DNA of 19,399 bases from Hadesarchaea archaeon. Its GTDB lineage: Archaea > Hadarchaeota > Hadarchaeia > Hadarchaeales > Hadarchaeaceae. The notes beneath the pieces are model-generated. The model saw nothing but the letters and a program-made list of their open reading frames with translations. It searched no databases and was not told the DNA's origin. Position 1 is the first letter of the stretch. The number at the start of each line of letters is the position of its first letter. The DNA lies in the NCBI GenBank assembly GCA_003661465.1, contig QMWE01000006.1, positions 1-19,399 of the forward strand. Reading direction: 5' to 3'. The position numbers and the translations under genes were made by a program. Below are positions 7,349 through 14,558 of the stretch, one piece after another.

Positions 7349-8367
7349 ACCAACTTTTCCTCTGTGATGGGTTCATCTTTTTTGATGTCGACCTTAGCTC
7401 TTTTGCCTATCACCTTCGAAGTCTCGGAAGGGGAAAGTCCAGGTTCGGATCTTTTGAACGCCAGCATCTCAAATTCAATTTTAGTTCCGGCAGGGATATT
7501 TGATCTAGCCACAATGTTTCTCTTTACTTCTTCTTTGTATTTCCTTTCCGCATTTGAGAGTTCAAATTTTCCGGAGCCAAGGCTTTTTTCTATTCTCCTG
7601 ATCAATTTTACCATTTTTTTGAACTCTTCAGGTGTGAGCGAGGATTCGTAATCTAACCCCTTGCTCTCTCGTTCAAGTATCACGTGTTTTTCTATGACAG
7701 ATGCCCCAAGGGTCAGAGCTAGACACGGGAAGACCGTGGCAAGTTCATCTTCTGCATCTATATGATCATGAAAACCCGTGATCAGACCGAAGGTCTCCTT
7801 CAGTTTGGTGATGAGTCTTAGGTTGGTGTCTTCCAGTTTGGTGGGGTATGCCTGAAAACCGTGGATGAGAACGATGTCGGTATTGCCATTTGACTTTATC
7901 ATTTGAACTGCTTTTTTTATTTCTTCTAGAGTGCCGCCGCCGGTGCCCAAGAGAATGGGTTTTCCTTTTTTTGCCACGTACGAGAGCATGTATGGATTCG
8001 TCAAGTCAGTTGAATGTATCTTGAAAGCGGAGACGCCGAGCTCGTCCATGAAATCGCAGCTTTTCTCGTCAAACACATCGGATAATATCTCCCATCGAAA
8101 CTTTCTCGCCTTCTCGAAAACTTCTCTCCATTGCTCCTCGGTGAACTCGATCTTTTTGAAACTTTGGTATCGAGGTCTCTCCGGAACTATAAGCTCATCA
8201 GTGATGAATTTCTGAAACTTTATCGCGTTGGCTCCGGCGCGTCCGATCTTTTCGATAATCTCCTTAAATATCTCGATGTTTCCTTGGTGGGCCGAGGCAA
8301 CCTCTGCGATAATGAAGGTCGGCTGATCATCTCCGACGATCGTGTTTCCTATTTTTACGGTCTTCAT
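7345..8367 (-). CDS. Divergent NeuB/SpsE-family nonulosonate synthase
   Basis: Second NeuB-family enzyme: 340 residues, TIM barrel (about 12-262) plus SAF domain (about 283-338). Both metal histidines are present, H202 in GFHDH and H228 in EKHVI, but 26 residues apart rather than 21. Signature residues differ from the canonical copy: AEVASAHQG for AEVGGNHGG, GTGGG for STGGA, HGFQAYP for HCISTYP, and GFHDHI for GYSDHT. It probably accepts a different sugar, or makes a different product, from the neighbouring NeuB; a related PEP-condensing role is inferred. ATG 8367 matches the usual family start (MKTVKIG) and follows GGTG. A TTG at 8394 that overlaps the upstream stop (TTGA) and follows GGTGG is a real alternative, adding nine residues. 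It is coupled to the SpsF-type gene by ATGA. Confidence 0.87.
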   Translation of the reverse strand: MKTVKIGNTIVGDDQPTFIIAEVASAHQGNIEIFKEIIEKIGRAGANAIKFQKFITDELIVPERPRYQSFKKIEFTEEQWREVFEKARKFRWEILSDVFDEKSCDFMDELGVSAFKIHSTDLTNPYMLSYVAKKGKPILLGTGGGTLEEIKKAVQMIKSNGNTDIVLIHGFQAYPTKLEDTNLRLITKLKETFGLITGFHDHIDAEDELATVFPCLALTLGASVIEKHVILERESKGLDYESSLTPEEFKKMVKLIRRIEKSLGSGKFELSNAERKYKEEVKRNIVARSNIPAGTKIEFEMLAFKRSEPGLSPSETSKVIGKRAKVDIKKDEPITEEKLV

Positions 8368-8390
8368 GGTTGCACCGGTCAGATGGGGGC

Positions 8391-9722
8391 TCAATTTAGC
8401 CAGCCACCGTCGCCAGCCACGTGATATTCTATGTTACGGAACTCGATGTCATTCCAAATACCGACGTTGTCCAATATCAGTTTGCAGTTTTTCAGGTTTG
8501 ATAGAATTTCCTTTGCGGGTATGGATCTGTACTGCATGTGGTCAGCTACAATGATAATGGCGTCAAATTCATCCATTCCCTTCGGAAAGTCGAACGTCTC
8601 GGCACCGGTTAATCGTTTTATTTCATCTTTGGTGTAATATGGATCGTGTACTTTGACCGTAATTCCCTTTTTCAACAGTTCTTTGGCTATCTTTAAGGTG
8701 GGGCTTAAAACATCGACTTTCAGGTCGCCCTTATAGGCGAGACCCAGAATGCCAACGTTTTTTGCACCATTTTTGATCAACCGTTCTGCGACTTTTATCG
8801 GCATTTTTGAGTCAGATTCTATTGCCGCTTTTAGCAATGTCAGAGCATCTGGATTTTTGGCGCCCGTCAGCACATATTGAGGGGCTAGAGGGATGCAATA
8901 TCCGCCGGTTCCAAACGATGGATGATATGTTCCAATATTCCACTTGGTCCCCACCAGCTCCAGCACCTCCCTCATGTTGATATCCGGGTAAGCAAGTGAA
9001 AGCTGATTTGCCAATGTTATGTCCAGGTGACGATATGCGTTTTCGACACTTTTCACCAGTGCGGCATGTCGGTGGTCACGAGCTTTTAGGACAGTATCGC
9101 ATACGATGCCGAGCACCTGTGCCATGAGATCCGTTGTTTCTGGAGTTGTACCTCCGACCACCCGAGGCAAGGTTTTCAAGGTTTTTTCTGGTGAAACAAA
9201 CCAGTCTCTTCTCGGTGCAACACCCAAAAGCATATCTTTTCCAATTTTTATCCCGTGTTTCTCCATGATCGGAAAAACGACTTTCTCGACTCTATCCGGC
9301 GTGATTGTACTCTCGATTATGATAAGCGGAGGCGAATCAGTTTCCACGTCCTTGAAACCACACAGTTTTTCCATTACATCGATCAATATCCCATCATATG
9401 GTTCTGCACCTTTTTCAGTTGGCACGCATATGAGTTGCACTGGAACGTCGTTGTTTATCAACTCTTTACAGTCCGTCGTTGCTTTCATGAGTCCCGCTTC
9501 TGCCAAAGGCTTCACATCGAAACCAAGCCAGAACTCCATATTCGGGATGGCTATCCTGCCTTCGTTCACTGCATTTACTTTTTCCTCAACGATATCCGTA
9601 CCTAAACATTTTACTCCATTTTTGGCAAAGTGGGCCATGGAAGAGTAACCTATGTACCCCAGCCCCCATATTCCCACCTTCTTCTCGCCGCTCTTCAACT
9701 GTTCCTTTATGGATTTTTTCAT
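8391..9722 (-). CDS. UDP-glucose/GDP-mannose dehydrogenase-family nucleotide-sugar dehydrogenase
   Basis: NAD-dependent enzyme that oxidises C6 of a nucleotide sugar twice to a uronic acid, supplying a glucuronate- or mannosaminuronate-type donor. The 443 residues show the NAD-binding GLGYIG (20-25), a central domain with KSVENAYRHLDI (224-235), the catalytic cysteine C276 in GTGGYCIP, and the C-terminal GLAYKGDLKVDVLSP (327-341). The cysteine loop lacks the common GHC form and is closer to the WecC/UDP-ManNAcA branch by impression only. ATG 9722 has no ribosome site but an AT-rich TATA-like stretch lies about 30 bases upstream, so the message may be leaderless. First gene of the five-gene nonulosonate operon. 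The substrate (UDP-Glc, UDP-GlcNAc or UDP-ManNAc) cannot be fixed from motifs. Confidence 0.9.
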   Translation of the reverse strand: MKKSIKEQLKSGEKKVGIWGLGYIGYSSMAHFAKNGVKCLGTDIVEEKVNAVNEGRIAIPNMEFWLGFDVKPLAEAGLMKATTDCKELINNDVPVQLICVPTEKGAEPYDGILIDVMEKLCGFKDVETDSPPLIIIESTITPDRVEKVVFPIMEKHGIKIGKDMLLGVAPRRDWFVSPEKTLKTLPRVVGGTTPETTDLMAQVLGIVCDTVLKARDHRHAALVKSVENAYRHLDITLANQLSLAYPDINMREVLELVGTKWNIGTYHPSFGTGGYCIPLAPQYVLTGAKNPDALTLLKAAIESDSKMPIKVAERLIKNGAKNVGILGLAYKGDLKVDVLSPTLKIAKELLKKGITVKVHDPYYTKDEIKRLTGAETFDFPKGMDEFDAIIIVADHMQYRSIPAKEILSNLKNCKLILDNVGIWNDIEFRNIEYHVAGDGGWLN

Positions 9723-9814
9723 GTTTTCAGCCGTTGTTATTATTTTTTATAATATTTTATGGTTTCTAATGGGGCCCCGGACACCCTGTGGGGATCATAT
9801 AATATGTCTGTGTA
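9723..9814 (-). promoter_or_regulatory. Intergenic promoter for the nonulosonate operon plus GC-rich hairpin
   Basis: On the minus strand this 92-base gap first holds CATATTATATG (9806-9796), then a GC-rich stem-loop, then an AT-rich run (about 9762-9741, including ATTATAAAAAATA) that suits a TATA box about 30 bases before ATG 9722. The hairpin pairs CCCC (9775-9778) with GGGG (9790-9793) and ACA (9781-9783) with TGT (9787-9789), with two bulged G. It could separate the upstream transferase transcript from the operon. Confidence 0.45.
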
Positions 9815-11395
9815 CTACCTGTTTTTACCAACCAACGAGGCGATAAGGTCAGCTATTCTCATGCTGGACTTTCCATCTATTTTGTAAAATGAACGATTTA
9901 GATACTTTCTCCGTCTCAATCTCAGTTCTCTTTTGGTGGCGTTGTTATTCAAAACATTTCTGATGGATTTAGCAAGTTCATCTATATTCTTGACTAGATA
10001 TGTGGCAGACTCGAACTCGAATACAGGTCTGGACTCCAGTGGTTTTAGATGTATGGCATCCTTGTCGAAGACCAAACCTTCCAAGATGGCAGTTGAACCA
10101 AAACCTATCAGAGCATCAGATTCGTTTATCACTTCATACAGGAAACTTCTTCCGGTCTTCTGAGTGACATTTACATGTTTCATTCCTAGGGACCGAGCAA
10201 TTTTTTCGTACTCCGCCCTGTGTTTTTCTGCAGGATGAAGTTTGATGATGATTTTTTTAATCTCAGGTACCTCCTTCAACTGTTTGAGAACTTCCCGGAT
10301 GAGCGCGAAATATTTTTTCTTTTCCATAAATTTACTTTCCACCACGGTTGTGGTGAGCAATGAGACAGTTTTTCCGCCAGTCTTGCTTTTCCTTTTTCTA
10401 ATGTAGGATGCGATTTCGTCGAGGAAAGGAAAACCGGTTACAACGATATTCTCTTTTTTTACTCCATTTGCTAAGAGATCTTTTTTGTGTTCGGCGCCTC
10501 CTGCGGCAAATATCACGTTTTTTAGGAGTTTCCACCCCCCCACCGTCCCACGAGTATAACCATGAGAAGAGTAAACGACCGTTTTTTCCAGTTTGGAGGC
10601 GGCACCCAAGAGAGAAAGGTCATAAAAGTTTGTGAGGCTTGTGAGATACACCACCTTTATATCATGTTTCAGCAGGATTTCTTTGCAGGTCAAGTAGTAC
10701 TTTATAAGTGTGAACAAAAACTCTTTTGAAAACAGGATGTTCATGTTACATTCGAAAAATTTCCAGTAGTTCCTTCCACGATATGTGAACAGTTTCCTCT
10801 TATCATCCTCGTCTAAACGTTTCCACCTCTCATTTAATTCTTTCGATAATTGCCTGCTTTTTGCGATGATCTCCGGAGTGATATAATGATAGATCAGTGG
10901 TCCATATCTGCGTAGCTTGAATAACGAATTTTTTGAGAATGGGTCGCCGACCAAGATGAGGGGTTTTATTTTTTTGTACCGTTCTAGGGAACTGAGCACT
11001 CCTCCACACTCGAGAAACTCCAATCCATCCTTTTTTTGCCGGATCTGATTTGTGAGTACAATAAACAATACATCCTTTTTTCCCTTTTTCTGCTCTTTTT
11101 CGTCACGTTTGGCGATAACGTGTTTGATCCATTCGTTGAGTGTTAGTCCTTTCTTCAGAGTGAACGCCAGTAATCTTGATTTTATACCTGTCTTCGGGGG
11201 AAAACCATTTTTTATTTCTTTTTCGATAACCCACAGTGGTCTGAACGGCGCCGGCAGGAACGATGAATTTATGAAACCCTGGAAAAAATACCACAACGGA
11301 ATACCATCTATCTGAAAGAGGTCTCCGAAATTTCCAGATTCTAGTTTTTTTTCGTGTAGTTCTTGTATCATTTTATAAAGTTGCGTGCTTTTCAT
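9815..11395 (-). CDS. Large GT-B-like surface polysaccharide transferase
   Basis: A 526-residue soluble protein whose C-terminal half resembles the CDP-glycerol glycerophosphotransferase / capsule transferase superfamily (GT-B fold): SSHGYTRG (276-283), VTGFPFLDE (319-327), IIKLHPAE (383-390) and the donor-side loop GFGSTAILEGL (431-441). The N-terminal half (1-240) is rich in lysine and aromatic residues with no motif I recognise. It most likely transfers a sugar or an alditol phosphate during glycan assembly. SpsB of the Bacillus sps operon belongs to the same broad group. ATG 11395 is chosen because AAAGGTG lies five bases upstream; an in-frame GTG at 11401 falls inside that ribosome site. 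A TATA-like box (11438-11429) precedes it. It is followed by the dehydrogenase gene on the same strand after 92 bases. Exact activity is unknown. Confidence 0.7.
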   Translation of the reverse strand: MKSTQLYKMIQELHEKKLESGNFGDLFQIDGIPLWYFFQGFINSSFLPAPFRPLWVIEKEIKNGFPPKTGIKSRLLAFTLKKGLTLNEWIKHVIAKRDEKEQKKGKKDVLFIVLTNQIRQKKDGLEFLECGGVLSSLERYKKIKPLILVGDPFSKNSLFKLRRYGPLIYHYITPEIIAKSRQLSKELNERWKRLDEDDKRKLFTYRGRNYWKFFECNMNILFSKEFLFTLIKYYLTCKEILLKHDIKVVYLTSLTNFYDLSLLGAASKLEKTVVYSSHGYTRGTVGGWKLLKNVIFAAGGAEHKKDLLANGVKKENIVVTGFPFLDEIASYIRKRKSKTGGKTVSLLTTTVVESKFMEKKKYFALIREVLKQLKEVPEIKKIIIKLHPAEKHRAEYEKIARSLGMKHVNVTQKTGRSFLYEVINESDALIGFGSTAILEGLVFDKDAIHLKPLESRPVFEFESATYLVKNIDELAKSIRNVLNNNATKRELRLRRRKYLNRSFYKIDGKSSMRIADLIASLVGKNR

Positions 11396-11498
11396 TTGCA
11401 CACCTTTCTGGTTAGGACCTCTGTTTTTTGATATTTAACTTCATCTTAGCGTCTACTTCTCTTTTCCTTAAGTCTAAATAGGGAAAAGACTAGTTTTG
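11396..11498. promoter_or_regulatory. Divergent promoter region with TATA-like boxes on both strands
   Basis: Minus strand: GTTAAATATC (11439-11430) lies about 26 bases before a predicted start near 11408, leaving a short leader that carries AAAGGTG (11407-11401) before ATG 11395. Plus strand: CTAAATA (11474-11480) lies about 22 bases before ATG 11499, which has no ribosome site, so this side may be leaderless. The arrangement is typical of archaeal divergent promoters. It is assigned by spacing and composition only. Confidence 0.5.
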
Positions 11499-12272
11499 AT
11501 GGGAATCATGGTTAAAAGATCTCCATCGTTTAGCATCACGGGCAAAAAATTTAACGTAATTATCTTGGCAGCGGGAGTCGGTGCGAGGCTGAAGCCGGAG
11601 ACCGACTTTGTGCCGAAGCCGTTGATCGAGTTAGGCAAGCAACGCGCGATCGATTACCTCATTCAAAAATATCAATATATATCGGAGAGACTGATCATCG
11701 CCACGGGATACGGAGCAGACATCCTTGAGTACTATGTCAGGGGAAAATATTCGGCATTGAATCCCATATTCAGCAAAGAAGATGTTTCGGAGTTGGCTGG
11801 ACCTGGCAGGTCGTTGGTTTATGCACTAGATCACGCTTCTTCAAAGTTGCCCACGCTCATAACATTTTGCGATTACATCATGGAAGACTACATTTCTGTC
11901 GACCATGATGCTTTAGGTATAAGTCAGAGACCAAAACCACCTTATGTGGTTGATCCACATCCAAAAGGACTTGCGGTCGTCGAGGATGGTATAGTTGTGA
12001 ATCTCGTTGAAAACAAGCATTTGGATAGAACAATTTATGGTGGGTTTACAGGTCTGGCGATATGTCACAACACAACTTTGTTGAAATCGATCGCGTACAC
12101 AAAAGCATTAGAGACAGGTTTTAAGCCAGATTACACATTTGACATAATCAAAACCTACATCTCCAGAATAAAGACGATAGCTTTACCCCTATCGCGCATG
12201 TTTGAGTTCGGGACGCCGATCATGTTGAAAAAAGTCAGGGAATCCTTGGGTGAACAAGTTGCAGGTGACTGA
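11499..12272 (+). CDS. Sugar-1-phosphate nucleotidyltransferase
   Basis: Rossmann-like NTP_transferase that joins a sugar-1-phosphate (or similar phosphate) to a nucleoside triphosphate. The 257-residue product has the signature LAAGVGARLKPETDFVPKPL at 23-42 (G-x-G-x-R-L and PKP), ATGYGAD (68-74) and a metal-binding aspartate candidate D125 in FCDY. It lacks the C-terminal left-handed helix domain of longer pyrophosphorylases. Its end overlaps the kinase-phosphatase gene by up to 23 bases, so the two are cotranscribed and probably act in one short pathway making an NDP-activated sugar. Start chosen at ATG 11499 for its spacing from the TATA-like box; ATG 11508 is an equally possible start, shortening the protein by three residues. 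Nucleotide and sugar are not known. Confidence 0.85.
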   Translation: MGIMVKRSPSFSITGKKFNVIILAAGVGARLKPETDFVPKPLIELGKQRAIDYLIQKYQYISERLIIATGYGADILEYYVRGKYSALNPIFSKEDVSELAGPGRSLVYALDHASSKLPTLITFCDYIMEDYISVDHDALGISQRPKPPYVVDPHPKGLAVVEDGIVVNLVENKHLDRTIYGGFTGLAICHNTTLLKSIAYTKALETGFKPDYTFDIIKTYISRIKTIALPLSRMFEFGTPIMLKKVRESLGEQVAGD

Positions 12273-13317
12273 GGCTGTCGTCAGTCGTTTGGACCAGATC
12301 AGGCGAAGACCTGTCCTCATCGGCGTATGCGGTAGGGCAGGGGCTGGAAAGTCCACACTCGTGAAAAAAATGACGGCTGAAATAGGTTTAAAAAGTGTTT
12401 TTTACTCGGGGGATTGGCGCTTCAAACTTGACTCAGAGCAGCGGAGGCGTTGGTTGAGGGAAAAATGGTTATCGGGATTGGATGAATACCTCCGGGCGAT
12501 AAATCAGTTCACTTGGTGGGATTTCGAAAAAATCTATGCTGATCTCGATGATTTGCTTAGGGGAAAACCAGTAATTATAAAAAATGCGTACGATCGTGAG
12601 ACCGGCAAGAAGAATTTGAACGTAAAAGTCCAAAGTATCAGAGATGGCGTCATCTTTTACGAGAGTTGTATTTTGGGCGGAGTGGAGATTTTAGAAAAGC
12701 TTGACTTGGTGGTGGTTGTAAATGATCCGGACAGAGCGTGTCTCAACAGGATAATCGAAAGGGATAGTGCAAGGAGAAACCTCCCGGACATCGCAGCGAG
12801 GTATTTGATCACCACGTATAGTGAAAATATTTTCTTGGAGACGCTGTTGAACAGATTTTCTGATAAGCTGCTGGTATGTGATTCCAATGGAAAACTGGGA
12901 GAGTTCCCTGAGATCCAGCGGGTTTCTCAGATACCGGTACCTATAACAGAGGTGTCAGATGTTCATAGAAGATGCAAAGGGACGATTTTCATAGATTTGG
13001 ACGGCACCTTGATAAAACATGTCCCCGTACCTTCCGAAACAGGGGATGATATACAGGTTCTGGATGGCACACGGGAGAAATTGGAGGAATTCAGAAAAAA
13101 GGGATATTACCTGATTTTGACCACCTCCAGACCGTATCATAAAATCTTTGGAGTACTGAATAAGTTGAAATCTCTGGGGATGGAATTTGACCAGATCATC
13201 TGCGACCTGCCTGTTGGTCCCAGGCACATGATCAATGATATGAAGGGAGATGAAGTAAGAACGATTGCACATGTGCTGAAGAGGGATGAGGGGATTAAAA
13301 AAATAAAGATAGAATGA
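12250..13317 (+). CDS. Fused uridine-kinase-like P-loop kinase and HAD phosphatase
   Basis: Two-domain 355-residue protein. Residues about 21-215 form a P-loop kinase of the uridine kinase/phosphoribulokinase type: Walker A GRAGAGKST (28-36), a substrate-side SGDW (53-56), the WDFEKIYADLDDLLRGKP block (90-107) and AYDRETGK (113-120), all features of uridine kinases. Residues about 243-345 form a HAD hydrolase: motif I FIDLDGT with D249 and D251, motif II LTTSRP (290-295), and GPRHMINDMKGD (323-334) as the last acidic motif. It may phosphorylate a sugar at one position and remove a phosphate at another, feeding the preceding nucleotidyltransferase; this is inference. The first possible start is GTG 12250; TTG 12259, five bases after GGTGA, and GTG 12265 are alternatives. 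It ends seven bases before a convergent gene. Confidence 0.82.
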   Translation: MNKLQVTEAVVSRLDQIRRRPVLIGVCGRAGAGKSTLVKKMTAEIGLKSVFYSGDWRFKLDSEQRRRWLREKWLSGLDEYLRAINQFTWWDFEKIYADLDDLLRGKPVIIKNAYDRETGKKNLNVKVQSIRDGVIFYESCILGGVEILEKLDLVVVVNDPDRACLNRIIERDSARRNLPDIAARYLITTYSENIFLETLLNRFSDKLLVCDSNGKLGEFPEIQRVSQIPVPITEVSDVHRRCKGTIFIDLDGTLIKHVPVPSETGDDIQVLDGTREKLEEFRKKGYYLILTTSRPYHKIFGVLNKLKSLGMEFDQIICDLPVGPRHMINDMKGDEVRTIAHVLKRDEGIKKIKIE

Positions 13318-13324
13318 CGGAGCA

Positions 13325-14443
13325 CTAAAAATTCAATCCAGCAGCTTTCTTGAGACTTGAGAGAGTTTTGGATTTTTCCATAAAATGAGGAAGGTGTTCG
13401 TAAAAAGAGGTGATCAATATACGTCTGAACTCCTCTTTGACGGGCATTTTTCCGGACCTCAATATCCACTTCACATATTTTAAAATCACTTCAACAGATG
13501 GATTCTGGGACGGGTAATAAATTATCCCGGTTTTCATGTAATTTCCCCGCTTAAAACCCGGCCAGTCACTCGCTATCCCCCAAGTTAGGGCAGGGCACCT
13601 CGCGGATAAGGCCAACAGGATGGCACCGGATAAACCGCCTATCGCCAGCACCGACCGTTTTAATGCGGCAAGTTGCGTGTCTAATCTCAGTTTAGGATCG
13701 ATGTTGATGAGGTCGATACATTTTTCTGGCACACCCTCGTCGGCAAAAAAAGCCCCTCCGGGTTCCCCCAAGATTGCAAGCTGGAGATCTGGAAATTCTC
13801 GCATAAGCCGTCCGATGAGTATCTCGTACTTCATCTTGCCCCACGTTTTGTCCGGTCTCCTGAACGCTCTGTGTCGTGGGAAAATAGAGATTAATTTTTT
13901 TTCTTTTTCCACCATCCGGTTTAATAGCCTCATTCCGTCCGGCGTTGGATTGAGTTCTTCTAAGATTTGATTAGAAAGCGGAATTGCATATGTCCTAAAT
14001 TCATCGTTGGAAGTGGGGTTTTCCGGTATGTAAACTCCGTAGTATCTCTGGTCTTCCTCGTCGTATCTTAGCTCCCATGGAACGATAAACTCGGTGTTTT
14101 TTGGTAGCTTTTTCTTGAAATTTTCGATAACCTCGTTTATTAACGGCATGACTTCGGGCAGTTCAGATGCGTTTTTGCTGGGTTTTGGAAAACCCTTGAT
14201 CCAATTATCAGTGATGTATCCTCTGGAGGATATTGGATTTTTCGTGAATGTGGGTGGCAACGGCCAAAACTCATCGACCTCCGGATAAAAAGGGTAACGC
14301 CCGGGGAAGCTGCATGCTATCTTGTAATACCCCGCGTACCTAGTCCTGCACAGCCGCTTGACCCACCCCTGCCAACTTATTATTTCCCAACCGAACTCTC
14401 CGACAAATGGTCCAAAGAAGACCGTTTTGTCACCTTTTTTCAT
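13325..14443 (-). CDS. GT9-like glycosyltransferase family protein of unknown specificity
   Basis: A 372-residue protein opening with FFGPFVGEFGWE (9-20), then WQGWVKR (24-30), a block seen in uncharacterised proteins of surface-glycan loci. The C-terminal part reads ISIFPRHRAFR (185-195), LAILGEPGG (222-230), L-D-T-Q-L-A-A-L-K (254-262) and AIGGLSGAILLALS (267-280), which fits the donor-binding half of GT-B enzymes such as heptosyltransferases (GT9). It is probably a transferase for one sugar of the glycan, but no acceptor or donor is indicated. ATG 14443 follows GAAGGGT about six bases upstream. A TATA-like box centred near 14474, shared with the divergent flippase promoter, lies about 30 bases before it. 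The N-terminal domain is unusual in starting directly with a tryptophan-rich loop. Family assignment is moderate. Confidence 0.6.
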   Translation of the reverse strand: MKKGDKTVFFGPFVGEFGWEIISWQGWVKRLCRTRYAGYYKIACSFPGRYPFYPEVDEFWPLPPTFTKNPISSRGYITDNWIKGFPKPSKNASELPEVMPLINEVIENFKKKLPKNTEFIVPWELRYDEEDQRYYGVYIPENPTSNDEFRTYAIPLSNQILEELNPTPDGMRLLNRMVEKEKKLISIFPRHRAFRRPDKTWGKMKYEILIGRLMREFPDLQLAILGEPGGAFFADEGVPEKCIDLINIDPKLRLDTQLAALKRSVLAIGGLSGAILLALSARCPALTWGIASDWPGFKRGNYMKTGIIYYPSQNPSVEVILKYVKWILRSGKMPVKEEFRRILITSFYEHLPHFMEKSKTLSSLKKAAGLNF

Positions 14444-14558
14444 CAGAGACCCTTCTTTTGTTTCAACCTTAATATTTAGCTTTTACCGATTCAGTAGACA
14501 CAGAAGCCAAGTTTTTAGGAGTGGGCAGACATCAGTTGGAGTGTCGGGAAGGTGAAGA
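14444..14558. promoter_or_regulatory. Divergent promoter region between GT9-like gene and flippase
   Basis: The near-symmetric box CTTAATATTTAG (14468-14479) reads as a TATA-like element on both strands. It sits about 30 bases before ATG 14443 (-) and about 85 before ATG 14559 (+), so the plus transcript would have a leader near 60 bases unless the weaker GTTTTTAGG (14511-14519) is used. The plus start has a strong ribosome site, GGAAGGTGA (14547-14555). Assignment is inference. Confidence 0.45.

Noticed and set aside
6873..7367. 164-codon open frame on the plus strand
   Set aside because: Antisense to the SpsF-type gene and shows no recognisable motif or ribosome site.
8368..8394. TTG 8394 as start of the divergent NeuB
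   Set aside because: Kept only as an alternative: family members start at the MKTVKIG equivalent, which ATG 8367 provides.
9106..9648. 180-codon open frame on the plus strand
   Set aside because: Lies fully antisense to the dehydrogenase gene, whose protein is strongly family-like; composition is serine-rich as expected of a shadow frame.
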